In this document: piece by piece, positions 25,048-32,999 of the stretch
How the letters are laid out: the number at the start of each line of letters is the position of its first letter
Numbering within the stretch: position 1 is the stretch's first letter
NCBI GenBank assembly: GCA_012519745.1
Contig: JAAYPO010000027.1
Coordinates: 1-45,778, forward strand
DNA from: Clostridiaceae bacterium
GTDB lineage: Bacteria > Bacillota > Clostridia > Acetivibrionales > DTU013
Length of the DNA stretch: 45,778 nucleotides
Direction: 5' to 3'
Program-made: the position numbers and the translations under genes
Notes under the pieces: model-generated
The model's input: only the letters and a program-made list of their open reading frames with translations
Told to the model about the DNA's origin: nothing
Database searches by the model: none

Positions 25048-25488
25048 CTATTTTACCGTGACAATCACCCTGCCGCGGGCAATGACAGCATTTGCATCAT
25101 TGTTTATGGCAACTGACATTGTAATGATATCGTTTCCGAGGATACCCTTGTTTTTTATGTCCAGTACTCTTCCCATAACCGTCAGTTCATCACCGATCCT
25201 CACAGGACGTATAAAATCGAAGGACTGTGAAAGCCAGACAGATCCGGGTCCGGGCAGATACATCCCGATTAAAGTCGACACCATTGACAGTATCAGCATG
25301 CCATGGCCCATCCTTTGACCCAGATTGTGACGGCGGCAGTAGTCTTCATCCATATGCACGGGATTGTAATCTCCGCTTAGCCTGGCAAAGTCCATCACCA
25401 TTTCTTCCGTTATCACTCTGGAAAACGAATGGGAGCTTCCGGCTTGCAGCTCGCGGTCTTCGACACATGGCTCCCTTATTTCCTCCAT
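25048..25488 (-). CDS. MaoC-like (R)-specific enoyl-acyl hydratase/dehydratase
   Basis: A 146-residue hot-dog-fold protein with the hydratase motif DYNPVHMDEDYCRR around residues 55-68 and GMLILSMVSTLIGMYLPGPG. These enzymes add or remove water on 2-enoyl/3-hydroxyacyl thioesters. I place the start at ATG 25488, because GGGGAG lies 6 bases upstream; an in-frame ATG at 25503 is the alternative and overlaps that site. It is the first gene of the acyl operon (MaoC, SDR, FkbH, ACP). The preceding 80 bp, up to the cysS terminator, must hold the promoter, but I see only a weak match. Confidence 0.87.
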   Translation of the reverse strand: MEEIREPCVEDRELQAGSSHSFSRVITEEMVMDFARLSGDYNPVHMDEDYCRRHNLGQRMGHGMLILSMVSTLIGMYLPGPGSVWLSQSFDFIRPVRIGDELTVMGRVLDIKNKGILGNDIITMSVAINNDANAVIARGRVIVTVK

Positions 25489-25574
25489 GCTCTGCTCCCC
25501 CATCTGTTGCTGCTTCTGTCATCATAATACTCCCGCAAAAGCGATTGTGTTCCTGCCTGGGGAGCGTCCGATAA

Positions 25575-25625
25575 TCAAAAAAGATCCTTGGAGCACTTGG
25601 TTTCAAGTGTTTCAAGGATCTTTTG
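25575..25625 (-). terminator. rho-independent terminator of the cysE-cysS operon
   Basis: A long hairpin: AGATCCTTG (25581-25589) pairs with CAAGGATCT near 25613-25621. The inner stem is CACTTG/CAAGTG. On the minus strand it ends in TTTTTT. It separates cysS from the acyl operon. Confidence 0.85.
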
Positions 25626-25670
25626 CTGTTTACCATTATATGACGGTGTGCCGTTATACCTGCAGACGTA

Positions 25671-27077
25671 TTATTTGCTGTCTTTAAATACGACCTTCGG
25701 ACCTTGTGGTGTGTCTTCGACCGTTATTCCCATTTGACTCAGCTTATCCCTTATCTCATCGGCCTGCTTCCAGTTCTTATCCTTTCTGGCCTGCTGTCTG
25801 AGGTTTACCAGCTCCTGTATCTCAGGGCTGATGTCAGGTGCACTCTCATCAGCCTTTGCCTGGGCCTTTTCAAAATCCAGTCCAAATATGCTGTCCATTT
25901 TGAGAAGCAGCTTGTAAAGCTCCTGGGACTTTGTTCCGTACCTGGCAGCATTCCAGGCTACGCCCATTGCTCTTGGTATGTTGAGGTCATCATTTATTGC
26001 AGCCTCGAATTCGGTCTCGAAGCCCTTTATTGTTCCTTCATCGATTCTGACCTGAGGATCTGCCGTCTTATGGGCCAGAACCCCCTCCAGCAGCCTGTCC
26101 AGAGCCGTCTGTGCCGCTTTTAACCCATCCCATGTGAAATTCAGCTTGCTTCTGTAATTGGCATTGAGGCACATATATCTGTAGGCCAGAGGGCTGAAGC
26201 CCTTTTCCTTGAGATCAGCCACTGTGTATGTGGTCCCGAGGCTCTTGGACATCTTGCCATTGTCCACAAGGAGAAATTCGCCATGGAGCCAGTAATGCAC
26301 CGCAGGCTTGCCCAACAGCGCCTCGCTCTGTGCTATTTCATTCTCGTGGTGTACAGGTATGTGATCGACTCCTCCTGTATGGATGTCGAATTCATCTCCA
26401 AGGTACTTCCTTCCCATGGCGGAGCATTCTATGTGCCACCCCGGATAACCCATGCCCCAGCGGCTTGGCCACTGCATTATATGCTCCTTCGGCGCCTTCT
26501 TCCAGAGGGCGAAGTCAGCCGGATGCCTTTTTTCTTCGTTCACATCGACCCTTGCGCCTGCTATCTGTCCTTCCAGATCGAGTCCCGACAGCTTTCCGTA
26601 GCCTTCGAATTTCATGATATCAAAATAGATGCCATCGCTTGTTTCATAAGCATAGCCCTTATCAACAAGGCCTTCGACGAATTCCAGCATCTCTGCTATA
26701 TGCTCTGTCGCTTTTGGTATATATTCCGGCTTGCCTATATTCAGCTCCTGAAGATCGTTCATAAATATACCTGTGTAATACTCGGCTATCTCCCATGGGG
26801 ATTTCTGTGTCTGGCGGGATGTCTTGACCATTTTGTCCTCGCCCTCGTCTGAATCTGATACCAGATGTCCCACATCAGTAATGTTCATTACATTCTTAAG
26901 GTGGTACCCATTATATTTCAGGACCCTTCTGAGTATATCCATGAATATGTAGGCCCTCATGTTTCCTATATGAGCATACTGATAAACAGTAGGTCCGCAG
27001 GTGTATATGCTGACCGTATCGTCATTAATGGGTTTGAACTCTTCCTTCTGCCTTGTGAGTGTGTTATAAAGCTTCAT
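25671..27077 (-). CDS. cysS: cysteinyl-tRNA synthetase
   Basis: A 468-residue class I aminoacyl-tRNA synthetase that charges tRNA-Cys. The signatures are TCGPTVYQYAHIGNMRAY (HIGH region, with the zinc-binding Cys), WHIECSAMGRKYLG, GGVDHIPVHHENEIAQSE with the zinc-binding residues, and KMSKSLG. A C-terminal anticodon-binding DALR-type region follows. The length is standard. It lies 2 bp downstream of cysE and under the Cys T-box leader, so charging of tRNA-Cys controls both genes. A strong terminator follows immediately, where mrnC would be in many relatives. Confidence 0.97.
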   Translation of the reverse strand: MKLYNTLTRQKEEFKPINDDTVSIYTCGPTVYQYAHIGNMRAYIFMDILRRVLKYNGYHLKNVMNITDVGHLVSDSDEGEDKMVKTSRQTQKSPWEIAEYYTGIFMNDLQELNIGKPEYIPKATEHIAEMLEFVEGLVDKGYAYETSDGIYFDIMKFEGYGKLSGLDLEGQIAGARVDVNEEKRHPADFALWKKAPKEHIMQWPSRWGMGYPGWHIECSAMGRKYLGDEFDIHTGGVDHIPVHHENEIAQSEALLGKPAVHYWLHGEFLLVDNGKMSKSLGTTYTVADLKEKGFSPLAYRYMCLNANYRSKLNFTWDGLKAAQTALDRLLEGVLAHKTADPQVRIDEGTIKGFETEFEAAINDDLNIPRAMGVAWNAARYGTKSQELYKLLLKMDSIFGLDFEKAQAKADESAPDISPEIQELVNLRQQARKDKNWKQADEIRDKLSQMGITVEDTPQGPKVVFKDSK

Positions 27078-27079
27078 CG

Positions 27080-27772
27080 TTAATTCCCCTCCCGATTTTC
27101 TTCCGGTATATTGATCTTCTCGGCTTGTATATTTTGCGGCCCGCCCCGCACTTCTGATTCAAGATGCTCTATACGCATAAGCATCTTGCACAGTTCCTGT
27201 GCCACAGGGTCCGGTATATGGATCTGATCCAGTTCGATGGAAGGCATCAGCTTTTTGCCTGAGTGCCTGACGACCCTGGCCTTCAGTCCTGCAACGGTAG
27301 TGTTGGGTTCAACGTCGTCAAACACGATGGATCCTGCTCCTATCATAGCATTATCACCTATATTGATCGGTCCGAGCAGCTTTGCTCCTGTACCGATCAG
27401 CACATTGTCACCGACAGTCGGGTGTCTTTTTCCCGTGTCCTTGCCCGTGCCTCCCAATGTAACACCATGGTATATCGTACAGTTGCTGCCGACTTCAGCA
27501 GTCTCACCTATTACTATTCCCATGCCATGGTCGATAAAGAGTCCTCTGCCAAGCTTTGCACCCGGATGTATCTCGACTCCGGTGGCAGAGCGGCCAACCT
27601 GTGATACCCACCTGGCAAGGAAAAACCGTTTCCTTGTGTACAGCCAGTGAGAAATCCGATGATATATTAGAGCATGGAAGCCCGGATACAGCAGAAAGAC
27701 CTCCAGCACGTTTTTTGCAGCCGGGTCTCTTTGGGCTATCGATCTCGCATCATCAAGCAATCCCTTGAACAT
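27080..27772 (-). CDS. cysE: serine O-acetyltransferase
   Basis: A 230-residue hexapeptide-repeat enzyme making O-acetylserine from serine and acetyl-CoA, the first step of cysteine synthesis. The N-terminal helical part has DDARSIAQRDPAAKNVLEVF. The helix carries GVEIHPGAKLGRGLFIDHGMGIVIGETAEVG and the active-site HGVTLGGTGKDTGKRHPTVG. The C-terminal ~50 residues extend beyond the common Bacillus form. It is the first gene of the T-box-controlled cysE-cysS operon. Confidence 0.96.
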   Translation of the reverse strand: MFKGLLDDARSIAQRDPAAKNVLEVFLLYPGFHALIYHRISHWLYTRKRFFLARWVSQVGRSATGVEIHPGAKLGRGLFIDHGMGIVIGETAEVGSNCTIYHGVTLGGTGKDTGKRHPTVGDNVLIGTGAKLLGPINIGDNAMIGAGSIVFDDVEPNTTVAGLKARVVRHSGKKLMPSIELDQIHIPDPVAQELCKMLMRIEHLESEVRGGPQNIQAEKINIPEENREGN

Positions 27773-27812
27773 AATCTGCTCCTTAATAAAAAAAATATTT
27801 CCTGTTCTAATA

Positions 27813-28092
27813 CAAAATAAAAACTCCGCCCCTGCAATAGAGGCGAAGTCGTTCGCGGTCCCACTCTAATACGGCGCTGCTCCAGCCGACAGTTCCTGTA
27901 CTTTGACTGTGGCCTCGTCGGGCGCCGATCTCAAATGCATAACGGTGCAGCTTCCGTGAAACCCTACTTGTGCTTTCGGGTTTCAGGCTCGCCGGGGCAC
28001 TTCGTCCAACGTCCTCACAAGCTCCGCTTTCAGCCTCTGGCGGCGCCTCTCTGCTGCAGTTGATCGGATTACTCTTCCGGGTCATTGCTTTT
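27813..28092 (-). promoter_or_regulatory. T-box leader, cysteine-specific
   Basis: On the minus strand the leader starts near 28085 with an AGTA-containing stem I (GAAGAGTAATCCGATC) and an AG-bulge segment (GCAGAGAGGCGCC). It ends with the T-box sequence AGAGTGGGACCGCG (27867-27854). The probable specifier is TGC at 27999-27997, in GAAGTGCCCC, a cysteine codon. The terminator is the CGCCTCT/AGGGGCG hairpin followed by TTTTTATTTT (27823-27813). Uncharged tRNA-Cys would stabilise the antiterminator and switch on cysE-cysS. Confidence 0.93.
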
Positions 28093-28262
28093 TATACTAA
28101 TATATGATGCCAAATTTATTTCGGCTCATTAATTTTATCAAAATATTGCTCAAAAGTAAACAAATAAGAATCTCCGGCTCGTATAAACGGATCGTTGTAA
28201 ATGAATAATAGTAGTGACGGCATTTTGTATTTTTATATATCCTTTGAAAGGAAGTGATATGT

Positions 28263-28625
28263 TTGGCTGAAAATGTTGAAAGAACTCAGCATTTTAGTTT
28301 TGGGAGTTTTATTGTCAGATGGCTTGTGGGAGCAATAGTACTGGCTGTTACGGCATTTCTCACTCCCGGGTTCACTATCTCAGGCATCTGGCCGCTGATT
28401 ATAGCCGCTGCTGTAATTGCAATCCTTGACTATCTGGTTCAAAGAATCCTGGGCATCGACGCCACACCTTTCGGCAGAGGTCTGACAGGCTTTATCGTTG
28501 CCGCCGTAATAATTTATGCCGTCAAATTCATTGTTGCAGGCTATGATGTAACCATACTCGGCGCAATTCTGGGCGCAGTCGTTTATGGCATAATCAACCT
28601 GCTCGTTCCTGGCAGGACCATGTGA
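28263..28625 (+). CDS. small integral membrane protein, YvlD/phage-holin-IV-like
   Basis: A 120-residue protein with four hydrophobic helices (FIVRWLVGAIVLAVTAFL, IWPLIIAAAVIAILDYLV, LTGFIVAAVIIYAVKFIV, ILGAILGAVVYGIINLLV). The pattern matches the YvlD/4-TM holin-like family (PF04020). The family's function is not settled; B. subtilis YvlD is part of an envelope-stress operon. I chose TTG 28263 because AAGGAAG lies 9 bases upstream; the GTG at 28254 overlaps that site. It is monocistronic, with a strong terminator downstream. Confidence 0.85.
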   Translation: MAENVERTQHFSFGSFIVRWLVGAIVLAVTAFLTPGFTISGIWPLIIAAAVIAILDYLVQRILGIDATPFGRGLTGFIVAAVIIYAVKFIVAGYDVTILGAILGAVVYGIINLLVPGRTM

Positions 28626-28712
28626 TAATAGCGAGAGTGCGCTCATACCGGCCATATATGGTCCAATAGAATTGCAGGGGGCGTCCGGCCCCCTCAATTG
28701 TACATATTGCGT

Positions 28713-28749
28713 CATAATAAAGGGATGGCAGCGCCATCCCTTTATTATG
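28713..28749. terminator. bidirectional terminator
   Basis: A perfect 17-bp inverted repeat (arms 28713-28729 and 28733-28749, core AAAGGGATGGC/GCCATCCCTTT) with A- and T-rich flanks serves both the YvlD-like gene and the convergent 28757-29671 gene. A second GC-rich hairpin (GGGGGC/GCCCCC) lies at about 28676-28694. Confidence 0.85.
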
Positions 28750-28756
28750 GATCGTA

Positions 28757-29671
28757 TCATTCATCGCCGCTCATAGATCTTTCGATATCTTCAGCCCCGG
28801 GGAAATCCGCTTTTTGAGGCGGGAAAAATTCGTCTATGGGGAAGTCGATGGTGTCAAACAATCCACATGCATCATCTTCAGTCGAAGCTACGCACTTTTT
28901 GTTAGGTACACAGAAATCAAATGCAGGTATCAGAAGCTGTACGAATCTTGCCAGTTTGATTATGGAGAAGAGGCCGACAGTGGCCACTACACGCCTTACT
29001 ATCACAAGGTGTCTGTCTTCATCAGAGCCTCTTGCCAGATCAGAATCGTCGATCTCAACATCCTCGATCAGGTCGGCAACAGACCCGGGTATGGCTCTGT
29101 CGCAGCCCTCATCGCAGTTGTTTTCAAGGACCTCTATTATCTTTGCATTCAGAGTTATAGGCTCAGCTACCTCTACCTTGGATATGGGCAGGTTATCCTG
29201 CTGAAGTGCGGAATTTCCCTGCTGGTCGATACCCTGATCCACAAAGTGAGATTTGAAGATCTTGACATTGCCTTCCGAGCCGAAAAGAATTACCTTCTTG
29301 TCGAACAGGATCAATCCGGGAACAGTTATTACCTTTATACCGCCATTGGATCTGGGTACAAAGAAGTCCAGCGTGATCCTGATGAAAAACTTGATGTCCA
29401 CTGTATAGAAGCCCCTCTTGAACGGAACCTCCTCAACATCCGTGTATACCTTGATCACTTCGGCTCGTCTTGCCTTGACATTGATGGCCTGGCATATCAG
29501 CCAGTTTATTTTTTCCGGATTTCTGAAATAAACTCTGGCATCTTCCACACAATCCTTTTCCTTGCAGGAATCATAGATTTTCTCCACCTGTATACAAACT
29601 GCTTCCCTGATCCTGCATAGATCCTTGTCATCTATAAGGCCAGGGAGCACTTTATCATGTTTATAGCTCAT
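28757..29671 (-). CDS. spore coat/exosporium-like protein (SPOCS/CsxA-like), larger paralogue
   Basis: A 304-residue protein with an acidic tail and no signal peptide. Near the start is AVCIQVEKIYDSCKEKDC, near the end VQLLIPAFDFCVPNKKC, then FFPPQKADFPG. These blocks match the proteins at 4864 and 40328, but the middle is longer and includes IDQQGNSALQQDNLP and NNCDEGCDRAIPGSV. Paired cysteines (KEKDC, NNCDEGC, NKKC) fit disulphide cross-linking in a spore layer. I infer an exosporium or coat structural protein; CsxA-like is a guess from the cysteine pattern. The start is ATG 29671 with AAGGGGG 8 bases upstream; GTG 29689 overlaps that site. A sigma-K-like promoter precedes it. Confidence 0.68.
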   Translation of the reverse strand: MSYKHDKVLPGLIDDKDLCRIREAVCIQVEKIYDSCKEKDCVEDARVYFRNPEKINWLICQAINVKARRAEVIKVYTDVEEVPFKRGFYTVDIKFFIRITLDFFVPRSNGGIKVITVPGLILFDKKVILFGSEGNVKIFKSHFVDQGIDQQGNSALQQDNLPISKVEVAEPITLNAKIIEVLENNCDEGCDRAIPGSVADLIEDVEIDDSDLARGSDEDRHLVIVRRVVATVGLFSIIKLARFVQLLIPAFDFCVPNKKCVASTEDDACGLFDTIDFPIDEFFPPQKADFPGAEDIERSMSGDE

Positions 29672-29722
29672 ATCTAAATCCCCCTTCACGTTAAGCTATA
29701 TTTTTGATTTCCCTCTCATTTT

Positions 29723-29749
29723 CATAATATGTTGCACGTAAATATTTGT
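29723..29749 (-). promoter_or_regulatory. sigma-K-like promoter for the 28757-29671 gene
   Basis: On the minus strand AC (29749-29748), 16 bases, then CATATTATG (29731-29723). The -10 is the same nine bases as at 20126-20134 and 38102-38110. It lies about 52 bp before the start codon. Confidence 0.58.
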
Positions 29750-29848
29750 GATACGTTATCAAAATAATTGAGCGCGATCCGCCATAAATGAGTCATACAG
29801 CTTCATATATATAATAAAGAACAGGTTTATGAATGTGAGAGCAGCGTC

Positions 29849-31387
29849 ATGTACAATTATTTCAACAGGCACTATATTTTCAGGCGGTCAGACGGAGAAA
29901 TGCGGGACATTTTCTGCGATGGCAGACAGAATCTGTGCTCATCCAGGCTCAACGGCAAAAACGGTCTGCCGGACTCAATCGTGATCGCCAGGAATGTTCA
30001 TCCATACTTCTATGCAGAGCTGGATGAACACAATGTATACCATGTAGTTTTTCAGGATAATGAAGGCAACATAAACTACATATATATGGATGGCCAGTGG
30101 AGCAAGGCGATGCCTGTACTAGGCAGCAAGACGCCCGCGGTCTATAACAAGCAGCTCTATATCGCACCTCTTAAAAACAGCATCTACATTTTTTATGTAC
30201 TCCAGCATGATAACTCTTTTTTGCTTGCATATCAGACAGCCAGCAAGAATAAAGCCAGTACGCCGAAAATAGTGGATTATGTATCCGGCAGCAACATCCC
30301 CTGCTCTCTCATATATGATCAAAACGAGAACATATATGCCTTTTATCAGTCCTATGACGGCAAATATCTGCAGCTTGGTTATAAAAAGATGGATACGGCC
30401 AGAAAGCACTGGAGTGATTTTATATCGGTCACCAAGTTTATGGGCAACTGTGAATATCCTCATGCGATAATCGATGCAAATGGGACTATACACCTCTGCT
30501 ATCAGAGGAGGACCCAGAAGCAGTATGAATTGGTCTATCAGCAAAAAGGCAGGGATAAAAACCTGTGGTCGGCAGAGACAGTGCTTCACTCCTCGGTTTA
30601 CCCCTTTGAAAACTACTCTGTCGTACAGACAAAGGATAAAACAACAGTCTATTGGATAAGGGATGATGTGATATATTACGTTGCAGCGATGTTAAACAGC
30701 GATGTCTGGAGCAGGCCCGCCAGATACGTCAGTCAGCCGGGCCGCCAGCTGCAGTGTATCTGCTGGAAGGAACAGAACAGCCCGGTTGTTCAGGACCGGC
30801 AGGGCTCATCATCATCTGCTGCATCTCAAACTCCTTCTCCGGGAATATTCCCCGGCACTTTATCAAACGGAGTAAGACTGGCCTTCCTCGATACACCTGT
30901 CTCAAAGGCAGGTCCCCAACTGTCACTGGCCGAACCCTCCGGCAGGGAAACCGGTACATATTCGGAGGATATGAGGGATAGGGCAATGAGCCTGCTGAAA
31001 GAGCTGCAGGAGGATATCAATGAAATAAGCACGGGCTGGTCCGGAACAAAAAAGGAGCTGGCAAGGATGACAAACGCATATATGGATATGAGCAGAGAGC
31101 TTGGAAAACTATCGCTCCGGCTCAATCTGGTCGAAAACAAATTGAAGGAGATCAGCAATCCATATAAGTCGGCAGTTGTCATAGCCGAAGACAAAGCCTC
31201 CGAAAGCACCGCCATGCCTGAGCAGGGATCAGCCCCGGATGTGAATAAGTCGGGGCTTGAAACTCGCAGTTCGTTATCTGAAGGTCTCCCAAAGCCTTCC
31301 GAAAATCCGGGCCTGTCCCTGGATCCCGAAGCCCGAAAAATATGGGAGGAATGGCAGGAGCCAAAGGAATGGTCCGAAGGCTCCTGA
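29849..31387 (+). CDS. predicted beta-propeller protein with C-terminal coiled coil, unknown function
   Basis: A 512-residue protein I cannot assign to a named family. Residues ~1-305 contain repeated units of ~45-60 residues with strands ending in aromatic residues (DEHNVYHVVFQDNEGNINYI, YDQNENIYAFYQSYDGKYL, IDANGTIHLCYQRRTQKQYE, VQTKDKTTVYWIRDDVIYYV), as in BNR/sialidase-type propellers. A low-complexity Ser/Pro linker follows (QGSSSSAASQTPSPG). Then comes a coiled coil at ~370-435 (MSLLKELQEDINEI, MSRELGKLSLRLNLVENKLKEI) and a disordered tail ending WEEWQEPKEWSEGS. There is no signal peptide. A sigma-E-like ATAAAT-N14-CATATATAT lies at about 29785-29814. Neighbours are spore genes, so a spore-surface role is likely but unproved. 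Confidence 0.75.
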   Translation: MYNYFNRHYIFRRSDGEMRDIFCDGRQNLCSSRLNGKNGLPDSIVIARNVHPYFYAELDEHNVYHVVFQDNEGNINYIYMDGQWSKAMPVLGSKTPAVYNKQLYIAPLKNSIYIFYVLQHDNSFLLAYQTASKNKASTPKIVDYVSGSNIPCSLIYDQNENIYAFYQSYDGKYLQLGYKKMDTARKHWSDFISVTKFMGNCEYPHAIIDANGTIHLCYQRRTQKQYELVYQQKGRDKNLWSAETVLHSSVYPFENYSVVQTKDKTTVYWIRDDVIYYVAAMLNSDVWSRPARYVSQPGRQLQCICWKEQNSPVVQDRQGSSSSAASQTPSPGIFPGTLSNGVRLAFLDTPVSKAGPQLSLAEPSGRETGTYSEDMRDRAMSLLKELQEDINEISTGWSGTKKELARMTNAYMDMSRELGKLSLRLNLVENKLKEISNPYKSAVVIAEDKASESTAMPEQGSAPDVNKSGLETRSSLSEGLPKPSENPGLSLDPEARKIWEEWQEPKEWSEGS

Positions 31388-31408
31388 ATACCACCGTCTT
31401 GTATCATG

Positions 31409-31436
31409 CGCCGGTTTTAATACCGGCGTTTTTTTT
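31409..31436 (+). terminator. rho-independent terminator
   Basis: CGCCGGT (31409-31415) and ACCGGCG (31422-31428) enclose a six-base loop and are followed by eight T's. It ends the propeller/coiled-coil gene. Confidence 0.92.
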
Positions 31437-31533
31437 GCCTTTTTGCCTCGTTATGTTACCAGCGGAAGCAGTATAACAGCTCTGAACCGCTTCCATTCCA
31501 GCAAACTGTCAAATCGGTAAAATATATGGAACA

Positions 31534-31555
31534 CTTATTATGTAACCATAATAAG
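31534..31555. promoter_or_regulatory. palindromic operator-like site upstream of the amphi-Trp gene
   Basis: CTTATTATG (31534-31542), TAAC, CATAATAAG (31547-31555) form a perfect 9-bp inverted repeat with a four-base centre, 35 bp before the gene at 31590. It is placed like a regulator binding site; no regulator is encoded nearby. Confidence 0.4.
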
Positions 31556-31589
31556 ATATATCATAATCCATTTGCAAAGGAGTGTATAT

Positions 31590-31829
31590 ATGAGATATCA
31601 GGATGCATTTGTGGGCTCCAGGGAGGAGTTCGGAGATTTTATAAGAAAGGCAGTCCCGGATCTGTTTGCCGGAAGACTCGTTGTCGAAGGAAAGCAGATA
31701 CAGCTGCCCGAGGATGCAGACATCGACTACAAGGTCAAATATGATGAGGGCATCGACGGCGGTTCGGTGACGATCAAAGCCTCCTGGGACATAGAGACTG
31801 AAGAAGAAGATACATCACAGGACGACTGA
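31590..31829 (+). CDS. amphi-Trp domain-like small protein
   Basis: A 79-residue acidic protein. EFGDFIRKAVPDLFAGRLVV, then QIQLPEDADIDYKVKYDEG and GGSVTIKASWDIETEEED, follow the layout of the amphi-Trp family: a helix that sets a length of small residues, a VxxLP strand pair, and a final SW. The family's role is unknown. ATG 31590 has AAAGGAG 7 bases before it. It precedes the cotS operon and is separated from it by a strong hairpin. Confidence 0.72.
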   Translation: MRYQDAFVGSREEFGDFIRKAVPDLFAGRLVVEGKQIQLPEDADIDYKVKYDEGIDGGSVTIKASWDIETEEEDTSQDD

Positions 31830-31858
31830 CGACAGCCAGACACTGTAATAATCCCCCT

Positions 31859-31909
31859 GACTGCAGCGAAAGCCGATTTCCCTCAATGAACTTTCGCTGC
31901 AGTTTTTTT
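31859..31909 (+). terminator. terminator or attenuator between the amphi-Trp and cotS genes
   Basis: CTGCAGCGAAAG (31860-31871) pairs with CTTTCGCTGCAG (31890-31901), followed by seven T's. Only about 30 bp separates the T-run from the first cotS start, too short for a full promoter, so read-through of this hairpin may supply the cotS operon. Confidence 0.85.
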
Positions 31910-31942
31910 CAATACTCTGTTCTATGAAAGAAGGTATGTATT

Positions 31943-32974
31943 TTGGCATATACGGCAAATGAACCACTGGACTATGTATTGTCCCAATACCCTTTCAAAG
32001 TATCGGACATCCGCAATGAATCCTACAAGGATAAAAAAGGTGTATGGTGGATAAAGACAGATAAAGGAATGTACATCCTCAAAAAAATGTCAAATTCCGA
32101 AGAAATAATCAGATTTCTGCTGCATGCAGTAAATCATCTTAGCTCAAACGGCGTTTCGCTGCCAAAGACAGTTAAAACATCGGATGGCAGGGACTACGTC
32201 AATGTAAACGGAACATGCTTTGTACTATTGACCGCATTGGAAGGAAAAAATCCTTCCTATTCTTCCCCCAGAGAGCTTGACAGTCTCATGAGGGAACTGG
32301 CAAAGTTCCATAAGGCTTCCAGGGGTTACTCTCCGCCGTCCGACTGCAAACCCAAGTTTCATCTGGGTCTGTGGATCGAAGATTACAGGCGGCAGATCGA
32401 GGAAATAAACGAATACTATAAAGCCGAGCTGGCAAAGAAGGAACACGATGCCATCGGCAATACCATAATGGCGGAATTCCCCTACTTCTACGAACGTGCA
32501 AATGCTGCTATCGCAGGCCTCGACGGGCAGGAATACAGAGTCTGGTCGGAAACGGCCCTCAAATCCGGCTCGCTGTGTCACCAGGACTTCGCTGCAGGGA
32601 ATCTGCTGATAAATCCATCCGGATCTGTTCATGTCATCGATACGGATTCCATCACCATAGACATACCGGCCAGGGACCTGCGAAAGATACTCAACAAGGT
32701 GATGAAGAAATCAGGGAAATGGGACACCGGTCTGACTGCAGGCATGCTGAGGTCCTATCAGTCGGTCAACCCGCTGACGCGTGCCCAGTGGAACATCGTA
32801 AAGCTTGACCTGATGTTCCCCCACCTCTTTATAGGCGCGGTAAACAAATATATATATAAGAGAGATGCCGAATGGAATGATGATAAATATCTAAAGAGGA
32901 TACAGGAAATGGCACGTTTCGAGAAAACCATCACAAACCTGCTCAATGAGTTCGATTCCATCATTCCATCGTAG
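31943..32974 (+). CDS. cotS: CotS-family spore coat protein (kinase-like fold), copy 1
   Basis: A 343-residue aminoglycoside-phosphotransferase-like protein. The ATP-binding lobe has WWIKTDKGMYILKKM. The catalytic loop is LCHQDFAAGNLLIN and the metal-binding Asp is in VHVIDTDSI, both intact. DIPARDLRKILNK and LMFPHLFIGAVNKY are typical of CotS/YutH spore proteins. CotS is an inner-coat protein of Bacillus spores whose clostridial relatives accompany CotSA and sugar genes. The start is TTG 31943; a nearer ATG is out of frame. It is the first gene of cotS-cotS-cotSA-ugd-epimerase. Confidence 0.9.
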   Translation: MAYTANEPLDYVLSQYPFKVSDIRNESYKDKKGVWWIKTDKGMYILKKMSNSEEIIRFLLHAVNHLSSNGVSLPKTVKTSDGRDYVNVNGTCFVLLTALEGKNPSYSSPRELDSLMRELAKFHKASRGYSPPSDCKPKFHLGLWIEDYRRQIEEINEYYKAELAKKEHDAIGNTIMAEFPYFYERANAAIAGLDGQEYRVWSETALKSGSLCHQDFAAGNLLINPSGSVHVIDTDSITIDIPARDLRKILNKVMKKSGKWDTGLTAGMLRSYQSVNPLTRAQWNIVKLDLMFPHLFIGAVNKYIYKRDAEWNDDKYLKRIQEMARFEKTITNLLNEFDSIIPS

Positions 32975-32999
32975 AAGCATCAGAAAGGATGACGAGATC

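Noticed and set aside
25504-25575. A sigma-K-like promoter before the MaoC-like gene
   Set aside because: The closest match (AC-N15-AGTATTATG) misses two conserved -10 bases and the spacing, so it was not listed.
28263-28625. Holin gene as evidence of a prophage
   Set aside because: Only a YvlD-type four-helix membrane protein is present; there is no endolysin, integrase, capsid or other phage gene nearby.
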